Source: Lachnospiraceae bacterium (GTDB lineage: Bacteria; Bacillota; Clostridia; Lachnospirales; Lachnospiraceae). Taken from it: DNA of 64,000 nucleotides. The notes beneath the pieces were generated by a model, which worked only from the letters and a program-made list of their open reading frames with translations, searched no databases and was not told the origin of the DNA. The position numbers and the translations under genes are program-made. Where the stretch lies: assembly GCA_028693165.1 (NCBI GenBank), contig JAQUVX010000008.1, positions 104,177 to 168,176 of the forward strand. Reading direction: 5' to 3'. Below, piece by piece: positions 6,925-16,187 of this stretch (the stretch's first letter is position 1; each line of letters opens with the position of its first letter).

Positions 6925-8181
6925 ATGAAGACCGTCGGCATCATCGCAGAATACAACCCGTTTCATTTTGGTCACCGGTATCAGCTTCAGTGCGTGCGGC
7001 AAAAGCTGCACGCTGATTATATTGTGATTGCCATGAGCGGAGACTTCGTACAGCGCGGAGAGCCGGCGCTGTATGACAAATACACGCGCGCCCGCATGGC
7101 CCTTTTAGCCGGTGCCGATCTGGTGCTGGAGCTGCCTTCCTGCTTTGCCGTCAGCAGCGCCGAGGATTTTGCCTCCTGCGGCGTTGCCCTGCTCGACCGT
7201 CTTGGGGTCGTGGATACGCTCTGCTTTGGAAGTGAGCTTGGAAAACTCGATGCCCTGCGACAGGCTGCCGATGTCCTGGTACAGGAAAATGCCGTCTTTT
7301 CTGGGCGGATGCAGGAGCTTTTGCGGCAGGGGAACTCTTATCCCAGGGCACGGAGCATGGCGCTTTCTGCTCTGTTTTCTGCCTGCGCGGCAAATTCTGC
7401 ATCTGCCGGCCCGGCCGACTGGGAGTCGCTTCTCGCCTCCCCGAACAATATTCTCGGCATCGAATATTTAAAGGCGATCCAAAAGCGCCGCAGCTCCATG
7501 GAACCAGTGACGATCTCGCGCAAAGGCCAGGCTTATCAGGAAAACACGCTGCCCGAAGCCAGTCTGTACGCCTCTGCCTCCGCCATCCGCGCGGCACTTA
7601 GCGCCGGACAGTTTGAACAGGCCCTTTCGCAGATGCCGTTTCCGGAGGTGACAGACCAGCCGGTACCGGCCCTGTTTCCCGCCGACTTCTCGGCTCTGCT
7701 GAATATGAAGCTGCTGGAGCTTCGCAAAAGCGGTGCTGATCTGACCCGTTTCGCCGATGTTTCCCCTGAGCTGGCCGACCGCATCCGCGGTCAGGTGCTG
7801 GATTTTGCTTCGTTTCCAGAGCGCATCGCTACCCTAAAGACCCGGCAGTACACCTACACCCGCATCAGCCGCGCGCTGCTTCATATCCTGCTGGACGTAA
7901 CCGATGCGCAGATTGCCCTTGGGCGAACGCTCGATTACGCTCCCTACGCCCGCGTGCTGGGATTTCGCAAGGAGGCGGCACCGCTGCTTCGGGAGATCAA
8001 GCTGCACGGCGGGATTCCGCTGATCACTAAGACCGCAGATGCACAGCCGCTCTTGTCCCCGGAGGCGTTCACGCTCTTGGAACAGGACTTTTTCTGTTCT
8101 CATCTGTATCAGTCCATACAGCAGCAAAAAGGGGGCTGTCGCCCCCTCAATGAATACACCCATTCTTTAGTTCTTCTCTGA
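6925..8181 (+). CDS. tmcAL: tRNA(Met) cytidine acetate ligase TmcAL
   Basis: 418 aa. TmcAL (formerly YlbM) uses acetate and ATP to make N4-acetylcytidine at the wobble position of elongator tRNA-Met. The HIGH-type nucleotidyltransferase signature is at the N-terminus (MKTVGIIAEYNPFHFGH). AMSGDFVQRGEPAL, SPNNILGIEYLKA and the later SASAIRAAL block are typical of the family. The ATG is preferred over a TTG seven codons upstream, which overlaps the GAGAGGAG ribosome-binding site. In Bacillus ylbM lies near yceD-rpmF; here it is divergent from pta-ackA, whose product acetate is its substrate. Its last 15 bp overlap the convergent methyltransferase gene. Confidence 0.93.
   Translation: MKTVGIIAEYNPFHFGHRYQLQCVRQKLHADYIVIAMSGDFVQRGEPALYDKYTRARMALLAGADLVLELPSCFAVSSAEDFASCGVALLDRLGVVDTLCFGSELGKLDALRQAADVLVQENAVFSGRMQELLRQGNSYPRARSMALSALFSACAANSASAGPADWESLLASPNNILGIEYLKAIQKRRSSMEPVTISRKGQAYQENTLPEASLYASASAIRAALSAGQFEQALSQMPFPEVTDQPVPALFPADFSALLNMKLLELRKSGADLTRFADVSPELADRIRGQVLDFASFPERIATLKTRQYTYTRISRALLHILLDVTDAQIALGRTLDYAPYARVLGFRKEAAPLLREIKLHGGIPLITKTADAQPLLSPEAFTLLEQDFFCSHLYQSIQQQKGGCRPLNEYTHSLVLL
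8126..8147 (-). terminator. Intrinsic terminator of the methyltransferase operon, inside tmcAL coding DNA
   Basis: On the minus strand GGGGGC-GACA-GCCCCC is followed by TTTTT. It lies about 20 nt beyond the methyltransferase stop (8167) and entirely inside the 3' end of the convergent tmcAL reading frame. Confidence 0.8.
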
Positions 8182-9363
8182 CAGCCGATCTTCCAGCAGT
8201 CGATACAGGGTCGGCTGAATCTGCAAAAACTCCAGAATCTTGCGGATCTCTGCCTGATTGTCCTTTTTCCTACCCTCCAAAACTGCGCGGATCAGGATAT
8301 TCTTCGGTGTGTGCTCCATATCGATGAATTCCAGAATCTGCGTTCGGTAGCCCTGCGCCTCCAAAAGCTCCGCGCGCAGCGCATCGGTATAGAGTGCCGC
8401 CATGCGCTCCTTGATCAGTCCATACTGAAAGACCGGTTTCAGCAGATCATTTTCCATCTGCCGATTCAGCTCATGCTGGCAGCAGGGAACGGACAAAATG
8501 ACCTTCGCACCCCAGCGCACCGCCTTATCCAGCGCATAGTCTGTGGCGGTATCACAGGCATGCAGTGTCACCACCATATCCACATGGTCCACGCCCTCAT
8601 AGGAGGCGATATCACCATGGTAGAATTTCAGTTTATCATAGCCGTACTGCTCCGCCAGGCGGTTGCAGTGGGCGATGACCTCTTTCTTTAAATCCAGACC
8701 GATGATCCGAATCGGATATCCCTTTAACACATGCAGATAATAATACATGGCAAAGGTCAGATAGGATTTGCCGCAGCCAAAATCGATGATCGTCGTCTCA
8801 CGACTCTTATCCAGCCTTGGCAGAATGTCCTCGATGAATTCCAGAAAGCGGTTGATCTGCCGGAATTTGTCGTAGCGGGTCCGGACGATCCTGCCCTCCG
8901 CCGTCATGACGCCAAGCTCCACCAGAAACGGAACCGGAGTTCCCTCCTCCAGAACATAGCGTTTGCTGCGGTTGTGCTGCAATTTTTCCAAACGCTCATC
9001 GGGCGCAGGCATCGTGTCCGGCTCTGCCGCCATCATCTTCCGCTTCGTCTTCACCGTCATCGTGCCCTTTTTGCCGACCAGCACTGTGGCGTTGCCAAGC
9101 TCGGACAACAGCTCGCCCTGCCGAAACCGGGTTTGCAGCAGCGCTTCCACATAGTCCTTCACTTCTTCCTGCGTGAAATTCTTATGAAACGCCTGGCTGC
9201 CCGCCAGCTCCTCCGCCTGATACATCAGACTGTTCTTCAGCAGCAGCGGACGAATCCGAACCTTCTGCACGCCCTCCTTCTCGGACGGGTTGCTCAGGAT
9301 CATCTGATTCAGTTGTTGATTGATAAACGCGTCCAGCATGGAACGCAAGGTTTCTTTTCCCAT
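8167..9363 (-). CDS. Class I SAM-dependent methyltransferase (Methyltransf_32/RRNAD1-like)
   Basis: 398 aa. The C-terminal half holds a Rossmann methyltransferase: IIDFGCGKSYLTFA (SAM loop), RIIGLDLKKEV, then VVTLHACDTATDYAL and LSVPCCQHEL, which mark the RRNAD1/METTL25-like family. The N-terminal ~150 residues are a helical extension. The target (RNA or protein) is not known. Translation starts six bases after the UPF0210 stop with no good Shine-Dalgarno, suggesting coupling to the upstream gene. Confidence 0.85.
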   Translation of the reverse strand: MGKETLRSMLDAFINQQLNQMILSNPSEKEGVQKVRIRPLLLKNSLMYQAEELAGSQAFHKNFTQEEVKDYVEALLQTRFRQGELLSELGNATVLVGKKGTMTVKTKRKMMAAEPDTMPAPDERLEKLQHNRSKRYVLEEGTPVPFLVELGVMTAEGRIVRTRYDKFRQINRFLEFIEDILPRLDKSRETTIIDFGCGKSYLTFAMYYYLHVLKGYPIRIIGLDLKKEVIAHCNRLAEQYGYDKLKFYHGDIASYEGVDHVDMVVTLHACDTATDYALDKAVRWGAKVILSVPCCQHELNRQMENDLLKPVFQYGLIKERMAALYTDALRAELLEAQGYRTQILEFIDMEHTPKNILIRAVLEGRKKDNQAEIRKILEFLQIQPTLYRLLEDRLSEKN

Positions 9364-9368
9364 GGCTG

Positions 9369-10733
9369 TTAGTTCTTGAAGCTGTGGATCGGTGCCGGGA
9401 TACGGCCGCCGCGGGTCACAAATTTCTCACAGGAGTACGGATTGACCGGCATAACCGGGGCATAGCCCAAAAGGCCGCCAAATTCCACCGTGTCGCCCAG
9501 ACCTTTTCCGATTACCGGAATCAGGCGAACCGCGGTGGTCTTCTGGTTGATCATACCGATCGCCGCCTCGTCTGCAATGATACCGGAAATGGTGGTCGCC
9601 GGGGTATCTCCCGGAATGGCGATCATGTCCAGGCCTACGGAGCAGACACAGGTCATCGCTTCCAGCTTTTCCAGTGTCAGAGCGCCCAGGGAAACTGCGT
9701 CGATCATACCCTGATCCTCGCTGACCGGGATAAATGCGCCGCTTAAGCCGCCCACGTAAGAGGATGCCATCACGCCGCCCTTCTTGACCTGATCGTTCAG
9801 CATGGCAAGTGCCGCGGTGGTGCCAGGTGCACCCACGCGCTCCAGACCGATCTCCTCCAGAATCTCCGCCACACTGTCACCCACTGCCGGGGTCGGAGCC
9901 AGGGACAGATCGATGATGCCGAACGGAATGCCCAGACGCTTTGAAGCCTCCTGTGCAACCAGCTGGCCTACACGGGTAATCTTAAATGCGGTCTTTTTGA
10001 TGGTCTCGCACAGCACCTCAAAGTTCTCCCCGCGTGCCTTCTCCAGAGCCACCTTTACAACACCAGGTCCGCTGACACCGACATTGATGATCGCATCCGC
10101 CTCGGTCACGCCGTGGAATGCGCCTGCCATGAAGGGATTGTCATCCGGTGCGTTGCAGAATACCACCAGCTTCGCACAGCCGAGGGAGTCATCCTCCTTC
10201 GTTGCCTCTGCGGTCGCCAGGACGATCTCGCCCATCAGCTTTACGGCATCCATATTAAGACCCGTCTTGGTGGAACCTACGTTGATGGAGCTGCACACGC
10301 GCTCCGTCACCGCCAGTGCCTGCGGGATCGAACGAATCAGATTTTCTTCTGCCGGAGTCATGCCCTTGCTGACCAGTGCGGAATAGCCGCCGATAAAGTT
10401 GACGCCAACTTCCTTGGCCGCGCGGTCCATGGTCTGCGCGATGGTCACGAAATCCTCCGGGGATTTACAGGCGCAGCCGCCCACCAGCGCGATCGGCGTC
10501 ACGGAGATGCGCTTGTTCACGATCGGCACACCGAAATCTCTGGCAATCTCTTCGCCGGTCGATACCAGATCCTTCGCATAGGTCGTGATCTTCTTGTAGA
10601 TCTTATCATTCACTGCCGTCAGGTCACTGTCACAGCAGTCCAACAGGCTGATGCCCATGGTAATGGTACGCACATCCAGTTTCTCGTGCTCAATCATGTT
10701 GTTGGTCTCAATTACTTCAAACATATTTAACAT
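9369..10733 (-). CDS. UPF0210 (PFL family, DUF711) protein
   Basis: 454 aa, a glycyl-radical-enzyme-like fold family of unknown function. It is recognised from [24 protein letters not shown], from [11 protein letters not shown] and from the conserved C-terminus with [13 protein letters not shown]. The chosen ATG has AGGTGG nine bases upstream. It is almost always found beside a small ACT-domain protein, as here (UPF0237 immediately upstream), which implies that the pair acts together. It is not a true pyruvate formate lyase. Confidence 0.93.
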   Translation of the reverse strand: MLNMFEVIETNNMIEHEKLDVRTITMGISLLDCCDSDLTAVNDKIYKKITTYAKDLVSTGEEIARDFGVPIVNKRISVTPIALVGGCACKSPEDFVTIAQTMDRAAKEVGVNFIGGYSALVSKGMTPAEENLIRSIPQALAVTERVCSSINVGSTKTGLNMDAVKLMGEIVLATAEATKEDDSLGCAKLVVFCNAPDDNPFMAGAFHGVTEADAIINVGVSGPGVVKVALEKARGENFEVLCETIKKTAFKITRVGQLVAQEASKRLGIPFGIIDLSLAPTPAVGDSVAEILEEIGLERVGAPGTTAALAMLNDQVKKGGVMASSYVGGLSGAFIPVSEDQGMIDAVSLGALTLEKLEAMTCVCSVGLDMIAIPGDTPATTISGIIADEAAIGMINQKTTAVRLIPVIGKGLGDTVEFGGLLGYAPVMPVNPYSCEKFVTRGGRIPAPIHSFKN

Positions 10734-10769
10734 CTTACGGTTCCACCTTTTCCTGTTGTAATAGATTCC

Positions 10770-11042
10770 TTAGATTCTGTGCATCTTTGTGAAGATTTCT
10801 TCTCTCTGGCATTTGATGGAAACACCGATTTCCTCGCCAAGTGCCTCTAACGCGTCACAGACCTCGCCAAAGGAGGTGCTGGCTGCTTCGAAATCTGCGA
10901 TCATCATCATGTTGAAATATCCCTGAACGATGGTCTGGGAAATGTCAAGCACATTGATCTTCTTCTCTGCGAGGTAGGTACATACCCGCGCAATGATTCC
11001 TACCGTATCTTTTCCTACTACTGTGATAATTACTTTGTTCAT
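10770..11042 (-). CDS. UPF0237 ACT-domain protein
   Basis: 90 aa from the MNKVIITVVGKD start, which matches the family length and has AAAGGCGG nine bases upstream; a start ten codons earlier is possible but adds a low-complexity tail. It is a single ACT domain (GKDTVGIIARVCTYLAEKKINVLDI) and is expected to bind a small ligand, probably an amino acid. It is paired with the UPF0210 gene, so it is probably its regulatory subunit. Ligand unknown. Confidence 0.92.
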   Translation of the reverse strand: MNKVIITVVGKDTVGIIARVCTYLAEKKINVLDISQTIVQGYFNMMMIADFEAASTSFGEVCDALEALGEEIGVSIKCQREEIFTKMHRI

Positions 11043-11079
11043 CTCTTCTTTCCGCCTTTCTTCTTTTCGCATACCCTGC

Positions 11080-11877
11080 TTACAGGTTTATAATCTGTGA
11101 CATCTCATCCCGCTTTGCAACGGCAATCGAAAAATCACTGGATTTATATGGATTTTCTCCCTGATCGATCTCCAGCTTTACCGTCTCGTAAGCCAGAGCC
11201 TCGTAATTGTTTTCCTTGCTCAAATGTCCCAGCAGGATCTGTTTGATATTGTCGTGCAGGATACAGTTTAACAGCCGTCCCGCGTTCTCGTTGGACAGAT
11301 GCCCGTGATCCCCCAGAATTCTCCGTTTCAGATAATACGGATAAGGCCCGGTCTCCAGCATATTCACATCGTGGTTGGATTCCAATAGCAGCGCATTCAG
11401 CCCCTGCAGATGATCGATAACATACTGATCATAATGACCCATATCCGTAGCGACCGCCACCGACTTCTTCTCATGCTGCACCCGATAAGCCACGGGATTG
11501 GCCGCGTCGTGATCAATAGAAAACGGCTGCAGCTCCAGATCTCCGATCGCAAACTCCACATCCGGGCAGATCGGCTTTAACAGCTCCCGCGAATACGCTC
11601 CCAGAGACTTCATACCGGCGATCTCCTCCAGCGTCTCCTGTGTTCCGTAGATCGGAATCTCATACTTGCGGGCCAGCACACCAAGCCCCTTCACGTGGTC
11701 GGAGTGTTCGTGCGTGATCACGACACCGGCGAGCTCACTGCCCTTTAAGCCGATCTCCTGAAGTCCCTGTTCGATGCGTTTGTTGCTGATACCTGCATCC
11801 ACAAGGATGTGGGTGTTATCCGAGCCGACATAGATGCAGTTTCCGCTGCTTCCGCTGGCAATACTTACTAATCTCAT
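11080..11877 (-). CDS. Metallo-beta-lactamase-fold hydrolase, YycJ/WalJ-like
   Basis: 265 aa. The metal-binding motif HEHSDH lies near residues 56-61, after the conserved N-terminus MRLVSIASGSSGNCIYVG. A later ESNHD and the GHLSNENAGRL segment supply further ligands. The family includes WalJ (YycJ), linked to DNA replication/repair and cell-wall signalling, but no walRK genes are adjacent here. AGAAGGA precedes the ATG, and coaE ends six bases upstream, so it is in the coaE operon. Confidence 0.88.
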   Translation of the reverse strand: MRLVSIASGSSGNCIYVGSDNTHILVDAGISNKRIEQGLQEIGLKGSELAGVVITHEHSDHVKGLGVLARKYEIPIYGTQETLEEIAGMKSLGAYSRELLKPICPDVEFAIGDLELQPFSIDHDAANPVAYRVQHEKKSVAVATDMGHYDQYVIDHLQGLNALLLESNHDVNMLETGPYPYYLKRRILGDHGHLSNENAGRLLNCILHDNIKQILLGHLSKENNYEALAYETVKLEIDQGENPYKSSDFSIAVAKRDEMSQIINL

Positions 11878-11883
11878 TGCAGT

Positions 11884-12474
11884 TTATCCTTCTGTGCGTA
11901 TTTTCTGAAGCATATCTTCCAGCTGCTGCCGTACCGCTTCGATGGTTTTGTTGTTGTCAATGACAAAATCAGCCACTGCGAGAAATTCTTCTCTGCCCGG
12001 CTGGTTCTTCATGATGTCCAGACATTTCTCCCTGGTATAATGGCGGTCTGCCATCAGGCGGCTGATCCGGTTCTCTTTGGAGGTGTCCACATAGATCAGC
12101 TTCTGACAGAGTTCCCGGCTCTTTTGATCAAACAGCGCCGATTCGATCACGATCAGATCCGCGCGGCTCGCTGCAATCTGCTCCCGGATGGCCTGCCAGG
12201 TCAGCGGGTGGATGATGGCATTGACCTGCATAAGTGCCGCCTCATCCTGAAAAATGCGTGCTGCAAAGGCTGCCCGTTCCAGCTTTCCCTGTCCGTCTAA
12301 AATCTCCGCTCCAAACGCTGTCACAAGCTGTTCATACCCGGCCTGTCCCGGCTCCTCAAGCTGCCTTGCAACCTGGTCGGCCTCAATGATCTCGGCTCCA
12401 TAGCATTCCTTCAGAAGATCCAGGATCCGGCTCTTTCCGGCACCGATGCCTCCCGTGATACCAAGCACTGTCAT
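11884..12474 (-). CDS. coaE: Dephospho-CoA kinase
   Basis: 196 aa. It catalyses the last step of coenzyme A synthesis, ATP-dependent phosphorylation of dephospho-CoA. The P-loop is GGIGAGKS near the N-terminus; EADQVARQL, IHPLTW and VIESALFDQK are the expected substrate-binding and lid regions. It lies between polA upstream and the WalJ-like hydrolase downstream; polA-coaE proximity is common in Firmicutes. Confidence 0.96.
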   Translation of the reverse strand: MTVLGITGGIGAGKSRILDLLKECYGAEIIEADQVARQLEEPGQAGYEQLVTAFGAEILDGQGKLERAAFAARIFQDEAALMQVNAIIHPLTWQAIREQIAASRADLIVIESALFDQKSRELCQKLIYVDTSKENRISRLMADRHYTREKCLDIMKNQPGREEFLAVADFVIDNNKTIEAVRQQLEDMLQKIRTEG

Positions 12475-12475
12475 A

Positions 12476-12934
12476 TTAATTGCCTCGTTTTGCGTTCATC
12501 TTATTCTCATGCTGTTTCAGCAAAGAAAGCAGCAGCGTCTTGGAAACGCTGACATTCTCTCCGTATGGATTGATGACAAAGCCCTTCAGATCGTTAATCT
12601 GGCGGATCAGGATATTGCCGTACTCCTGCATCGTCATGATCAGGGCCTGATTGTGCTTCCCGTCACTGTTCCATTTGTTGTATTCGTCCATATCGGTGAA
12701 GGCAAGATAAAATTTCTCCCCCTCCGTATTCTGGATATGCTCAAAACGAATCCGTGTGGACGGCCCCTCTTTCTCGGTCAGCAATGTCTGGCGCTCGATC
12801 GGAGACAGTAAATGTGCCTCCATCAATGCCTCCGCAAAGACTCCGCGGGTGTAGGCGTTGTCGTGTTTCTTTAAATCCTGCATCGCCTGCATCAGTTTTG
12901 GATTTCTTGTTTCATTTGAAGACTGGTTATCCAT
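12476..12934 (-). CDS. SseB-family N-terminal domain protein
   Basis: 152 aa, a single domain resembling the SseB N-terminal fold (EALMEAHLLSPI ... KFYLAFTDMDEYNKWN ... GFVINPYGENVSVSKTLLLSL). Function is unknown; relatives include serine-sensitivity enhancing proteins. GGAAGG lies before the ATG, and coaE starts one base after this gene stops, indicating tight coupling. There is no signal peptide or membrane segment. Confidence 0.75.
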   Translation of the reverse strand: MDNQSSNETRNPKLMQAMQDLKKHDNAYTRGVFAEALMEAHLLSPIERQTLLTEKEGPSTRIRFEHIQNTEGEKFYLAFTDMDEYNKWNSDGKHNQALIMTMQEYGNILIRQINDLKGFVINPYGENVSVSKTLLLSLLKQHENKMNAKRGN

Positions 12935-12949
12935 ATATAGTGTCCTTCC

Positions 12950-13435
12950 TTATTCTCGTTTTGTTAACGTTCCTATCTTATCACAAAATTCCCGGCACTG
13001 CAAACATTCTGTTTCGCCAAACACGCGAATGCCTGCCTCCTTCAGAAGCGCAGCCGCCACCCCGTTCCCTTGCGTCAGGGTTTTCGTGTGCGTCCCGTCA
13101 TAGATTCGTCCGCTTCCGCAGGAAGGGCTTCGCTCCTTTAACACGGCGCACCGGCACTGAAAATAACGCGCCAGATGCAGCGTCTCTGCGGCCCCCTTCT
13201 CGTATGGAGCCGTCACATCCGTCCCGCTCTTTGTGAGTACGCGGTCTCCCATGCGCTCGGCTGGTTCCCGCGGAGTGGCAAGCCCGCCAAGGATCTCCGG
13301 GCAGACCGGAATCAGATGCGCCGTCTGCATCAGCTGCCGAACCTCCTCGTCCAGCACGCCCTCCCCATTGTACCGGCAGTGTACCCCCAATAGGCAGGCA
13401 CTGACCAGAACGTTCTCCTTTTCCTTCTCTTCCAT
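12950..13435 (-). CDS. DUF523 cysteine-rich protein
   Basis: 161 aa. DUF523 signature: VSACLLGVHCRYNG at the N-terminus, PVCPEILGGLATPREP in the middle and ERSPSCGSGRIYDG, ending with GETECLQCREFC. The spaced cysteines suggest metal or Fe-S binding, but function is unknown. The start is placed at the ATG after GGGAG (8-nt spacing), 15 codons inside the longest reading frame. It lies between polA and the SseB-like gene on the same strand. Confidence 0.88.
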   Translation of the reverse strand: MEEKEKENVLVSACLLGVHCRYNGEGVLDEEVRQLMQTAHLIPVCPEILGGLATPREPAERMGDRVLTKSGTDVTAPYEKGAAETLHLARYFQCRCAVLKERSPSCGSGRIYDGTHTKTLTQGNGVAAALLKEAGIRVFGETECLQCREFCDKIGTLTKRE

Positions 13436-13527
13436 CAGGCAATCTCCCGTCCAAATCTTATGTTCTGAATAATATATCACATTTTTCCCGACAAAGAAAG
13501 CGGATTTTCATCGCGCCGCAGGGAACG

Positions 13528-16170
13528 CTATTTTGCATCAAACCAGCTTGTCCCGATGTGCGCCTCCACCTCCAGCGCCACCTGAAGCGTCGCCGCATGC
13601 TTCATCTGATCTTCTAAAATCCCAACGACCTCCGCCGTCTCGCTCTCCAACGTCTCCACCAAAAGCTCATCGTGAATCTGCAATACAATGCGGGATTTCA
13701 GCTTCCGGCTGCGCAGCTCCCGATCCACAGCGATCATCGCCAGCTTCATGATATCGGCTGCTGTTCCCTGAATCGGTGAATTCATCGCCACGCGCTCACC
13801 GAAGGAACGCTGCATGAAGTTGGCCGATTTCAGCTCCGGAATCGGGCGTCTCCGGCCGTACATGCTGGTCACATAGCCTTGCGTCTTTCCGTCCTCCACC
13901 TGCCGGTCCAAAAACTGCTTAACACCCGGATACGTCTCGAAATATTTGTTGATATATTCCACGGCTTCCTTCCGGCTGATGCTGAGATCCTCACTCAGTC
14001 CGAAGGCGCTGATTCCGTACACGATTCCAAAGTTGACCGCCTTGGCATTGCGCCGCAGAAGCGGGGTCACCTCGGCGAGCGGCACATGGAACACCTCACT
14101 CGCGGTGATGGCGTGAATATCCTGGGCTTCCCGGTATGCGCCGATCAGACGCTCATCGCCGGACATATGTGCCAGGATACGAAGCTCGATCTGGGAATAG
14201 TCCGCGTCCACAAAGACATAGCCTTCTTCCGGGACAAACACCTTGCGGATCGCCCGGCCCAGTTCCATCCGAACCGGAATGTTCTGCAAATTCGGCTCCG
14301 TGCTGCTGATCCGCCCCGTCGCCGTGATCGTCTGATTGAAGGTTCCGTGAATCCGCTCATCCTCCCCGATATAGACGGCCAGTCCGTCAGCATAGGTCGA
14401 ATTTAGCTTGGTCAACTGACGGTAGTCCAGAATCATCTGCACCACAGGATACTCCGGTGCCAGCTTCTCCAGCACATCGGCCGCCGTGGAATAGCCGGTC
14501 TTGGTTTTCTTTCCGTGCGGAAGCTGCATCCGCTCAAACAAAATCTCGCCAAGCTGCTTGGGCGAATTGATGTTGAAGGTTTCCCCTGCCAGTGTATAGA
14601 TTTCCCGCTCCAGCGCCGTGATCCGCACCTTCAGCTGATCCCCGTATTCCTTAAGCTGCGCCCGATCCACGCGAATCCCGGCGGCCTCCATGTGATGCAG
14701 GCTGTAGATCAGGGGCATTTCCATGGTCAGAAACAGTTCCTCCATCCCGGTCTCCCGCAGCTTTTCTTCCAGCTCCGGCATGGCTTTCCAGGCAATGTAG
14801 CCCATATAGCAGGCAGCGTTGATGCCATTTTGACGCCCCTCGGACAATGCCTGACTCACCGATTCTTTCCCAAGCAGATCGGCCCTGGACGGCACCGTCA
14901 TCCCCAGATAATCCCGCGCCAGATCGTCATACTCATAGGTATCCTTCAGCGGATTCAAAAGATAGCCCGCCACGCCCGCATCCTTGACCGGGCTATCATA
15001 ATCCAGATTCAAAAACCGTAACTGCGGCTTCAAGTCCAGGACGGCAAAATCGCCCTCCGGCCGCTTCTCGATCAGCGTGCGAACCTTGTCGCACAGATAA
15101 GCGCCCGTCACGAAACCATTGACCGGAACCGCATAGCAGGCGTCCTCGCCCAGACAGATCGCCAGTCCTCCGACCGCGCCCTGATCCAGAATCAGTTGAA
15201 AGCCGACCCGCTCCGCGCCAAGTGCCGTCTCAAAGATCTGCTCCACGCCGGATAAATCCTCCACAACCCAGAACTGATCCTCAATCGAAGAGCTCCCCAT
15301 GTCCTGCACGTCGAACCGGGCCAGAATGGATTTGAATTCGAGGCGCTTCATATACTGGTACGCCTCCGGTGTATAGAGATTGCCGATCTGTGCATCCTCA
15401 TAGGAAAAATCGATCGGACAATCCAGACAGATCGTCGCAAGCTCCTTGCTCATCACCGCCATATCATAATGCTCGCCAAGGGCCTTCTGTGCCCGCGGCG
15501 GCTTGAGCTCCTCCAAATGCGCGTAAGCATTTTCGATGCTTCCATAAGCCACGATCAGATTCGTCGCCGTCTTTTCTCCGATGGACGGAACTCCCGGAAT
15601 GTTGTCCGAGGCATCTCCCATCAGCGCCTTCACGTCGATAAATTCCAGCGGGGTGACCTGATATTCCCGCTTCACATCCTCCGGGAAATAATCCTTCACC
15701 TCCGTGGTTCCACGGCTGGTTTTCGGAATCCGGATCTTGATGTGGGTATCTGCAAGCTGCAAAAGATCCCGGTCCCCGGAAATCACCGCCACCTCCACGC
15801 CGGCCGCCTGATTGCGCTTCGCCAGCGTTCCCAGAATATCATCTGCCTCATAGCCTGCCATAGTCATGATCGGCACGCCCATCGCTGCAAGCACTTCCTT
15901 CATTAGCGGCACCTGCTCCCGCAGCTCCTCCGGCATGGGCTTTCGCGTCCCCTTGTACGCCGCATACTGCTTGTGGCGGAAAGTCGGCTCGCGCAGATCA
16001 AAGGCCACCGCCAGATGATCCGCCTGCTCCTCCTCCAGAATCTTAAACATAATATTGAGGAACCCGTACACCGCATTGGTGTGAAGTCCCTCAGAATTCG
16101 TCAGCTCCGGAACACCGTAAAACGCCCGGTTCAGTATACTGTGTCCATCAATTAATACCAGTTTTCCCAT
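13528..16170 (-). CDS. polA: DNA polymerase I
   Basis: 880 aa from the chosen start. Residues 1-~290 are the 5' nuclease (MGKLVLIDGHSILNRAFYG, AGYEADDILGT, GDRDLLQL, GDASDNIPGVPSIGEKTA). The middle region is an exonuclease-like domain whose catalytic acidic residues are lost (VGFQLILDQG where an FDxE motif is expected), so no proofreading is predicted. The C-terminal polymerase has motif A DADYSQIELRILAH, motif B RRNAKAVNFGIVYG and motif C QIHDELL. The start has AGGAG nine bases upstream; 27 codons of longer frame overlap the preceding gene region. Confidence 0.97.
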   Translation of the reverse strand: MGKLVLIDGHSILNRAFYGVPELTNSEGLHTNAVYGFLNIMFKILEEEQADHLAVAFDLREPTFRHKQYAAYKGTRKPMPEELREQVPLMKEVLAAMGVPIMTMAGYEADDILGTLAKRNQAAGVEVAVISGDRDLLQLADTHIKIRIPKTSRGTTEVKDYFPEDVKREYQVTPLEFIDVKALMGDASDNIPGVPSIGEKTATNLIVAYGSIENAYAHLEELKPPRAQKALGEHYDMAVMSKELATICLDCPIDFSYEDAQIGNLYTPEAYQYMKRLEFKSILARFDVQDMGSSSIEDQFWVVEDLSGVEQIFETALGAERVGFQLILDQGAVGGLAICLGEDACYAVPVNGFVTGAYLCDKVRTLIEKRPEGDFAVLDLKPQLRFLNLDYDSPVKDAGVAGYLLNPLKDTYEYDDLARDYLGMTVPSRADLLGKESVSQALSEGRQNGINAACYMGYIAWKAMPELEEKLRETGMEELFLTMEMPLIYSLHHMEAAGIRVDRAQLKEYGDQLKVRITALEREIYTLAGETFNINSPKQLGEILFERMQLPHGKKTKTGYSTAADVLEKLAPEYPVVQMILDYRQLTKLNSTYADGLAVYIGEDERIHGTFNQTITATGRISSTEPNLQNIPVRMELGRAIRKVFVPEEGYVFVDADYSQIELRILAHMSGDERLIGAYREAQDIHAITASEVFHVPLAEVTPLLRRNAKAVNFGIVYGISAFGLSEDLSISRKEAVEYINKYFETYPGVKQFLDRQVEDGKTQGYVTSMYGRRRPIPELKSANFMQRSFGERVAMNSPIQGTAADIMKLAMIAVDRELRSRKLKSRIVLQIHDELLVETLESETAEVVGILEDQMKHAATLQVALEVEAHIGTSWFDAK

Positions 16171-16187
16171 CTCGAATTTCTCCTCTT

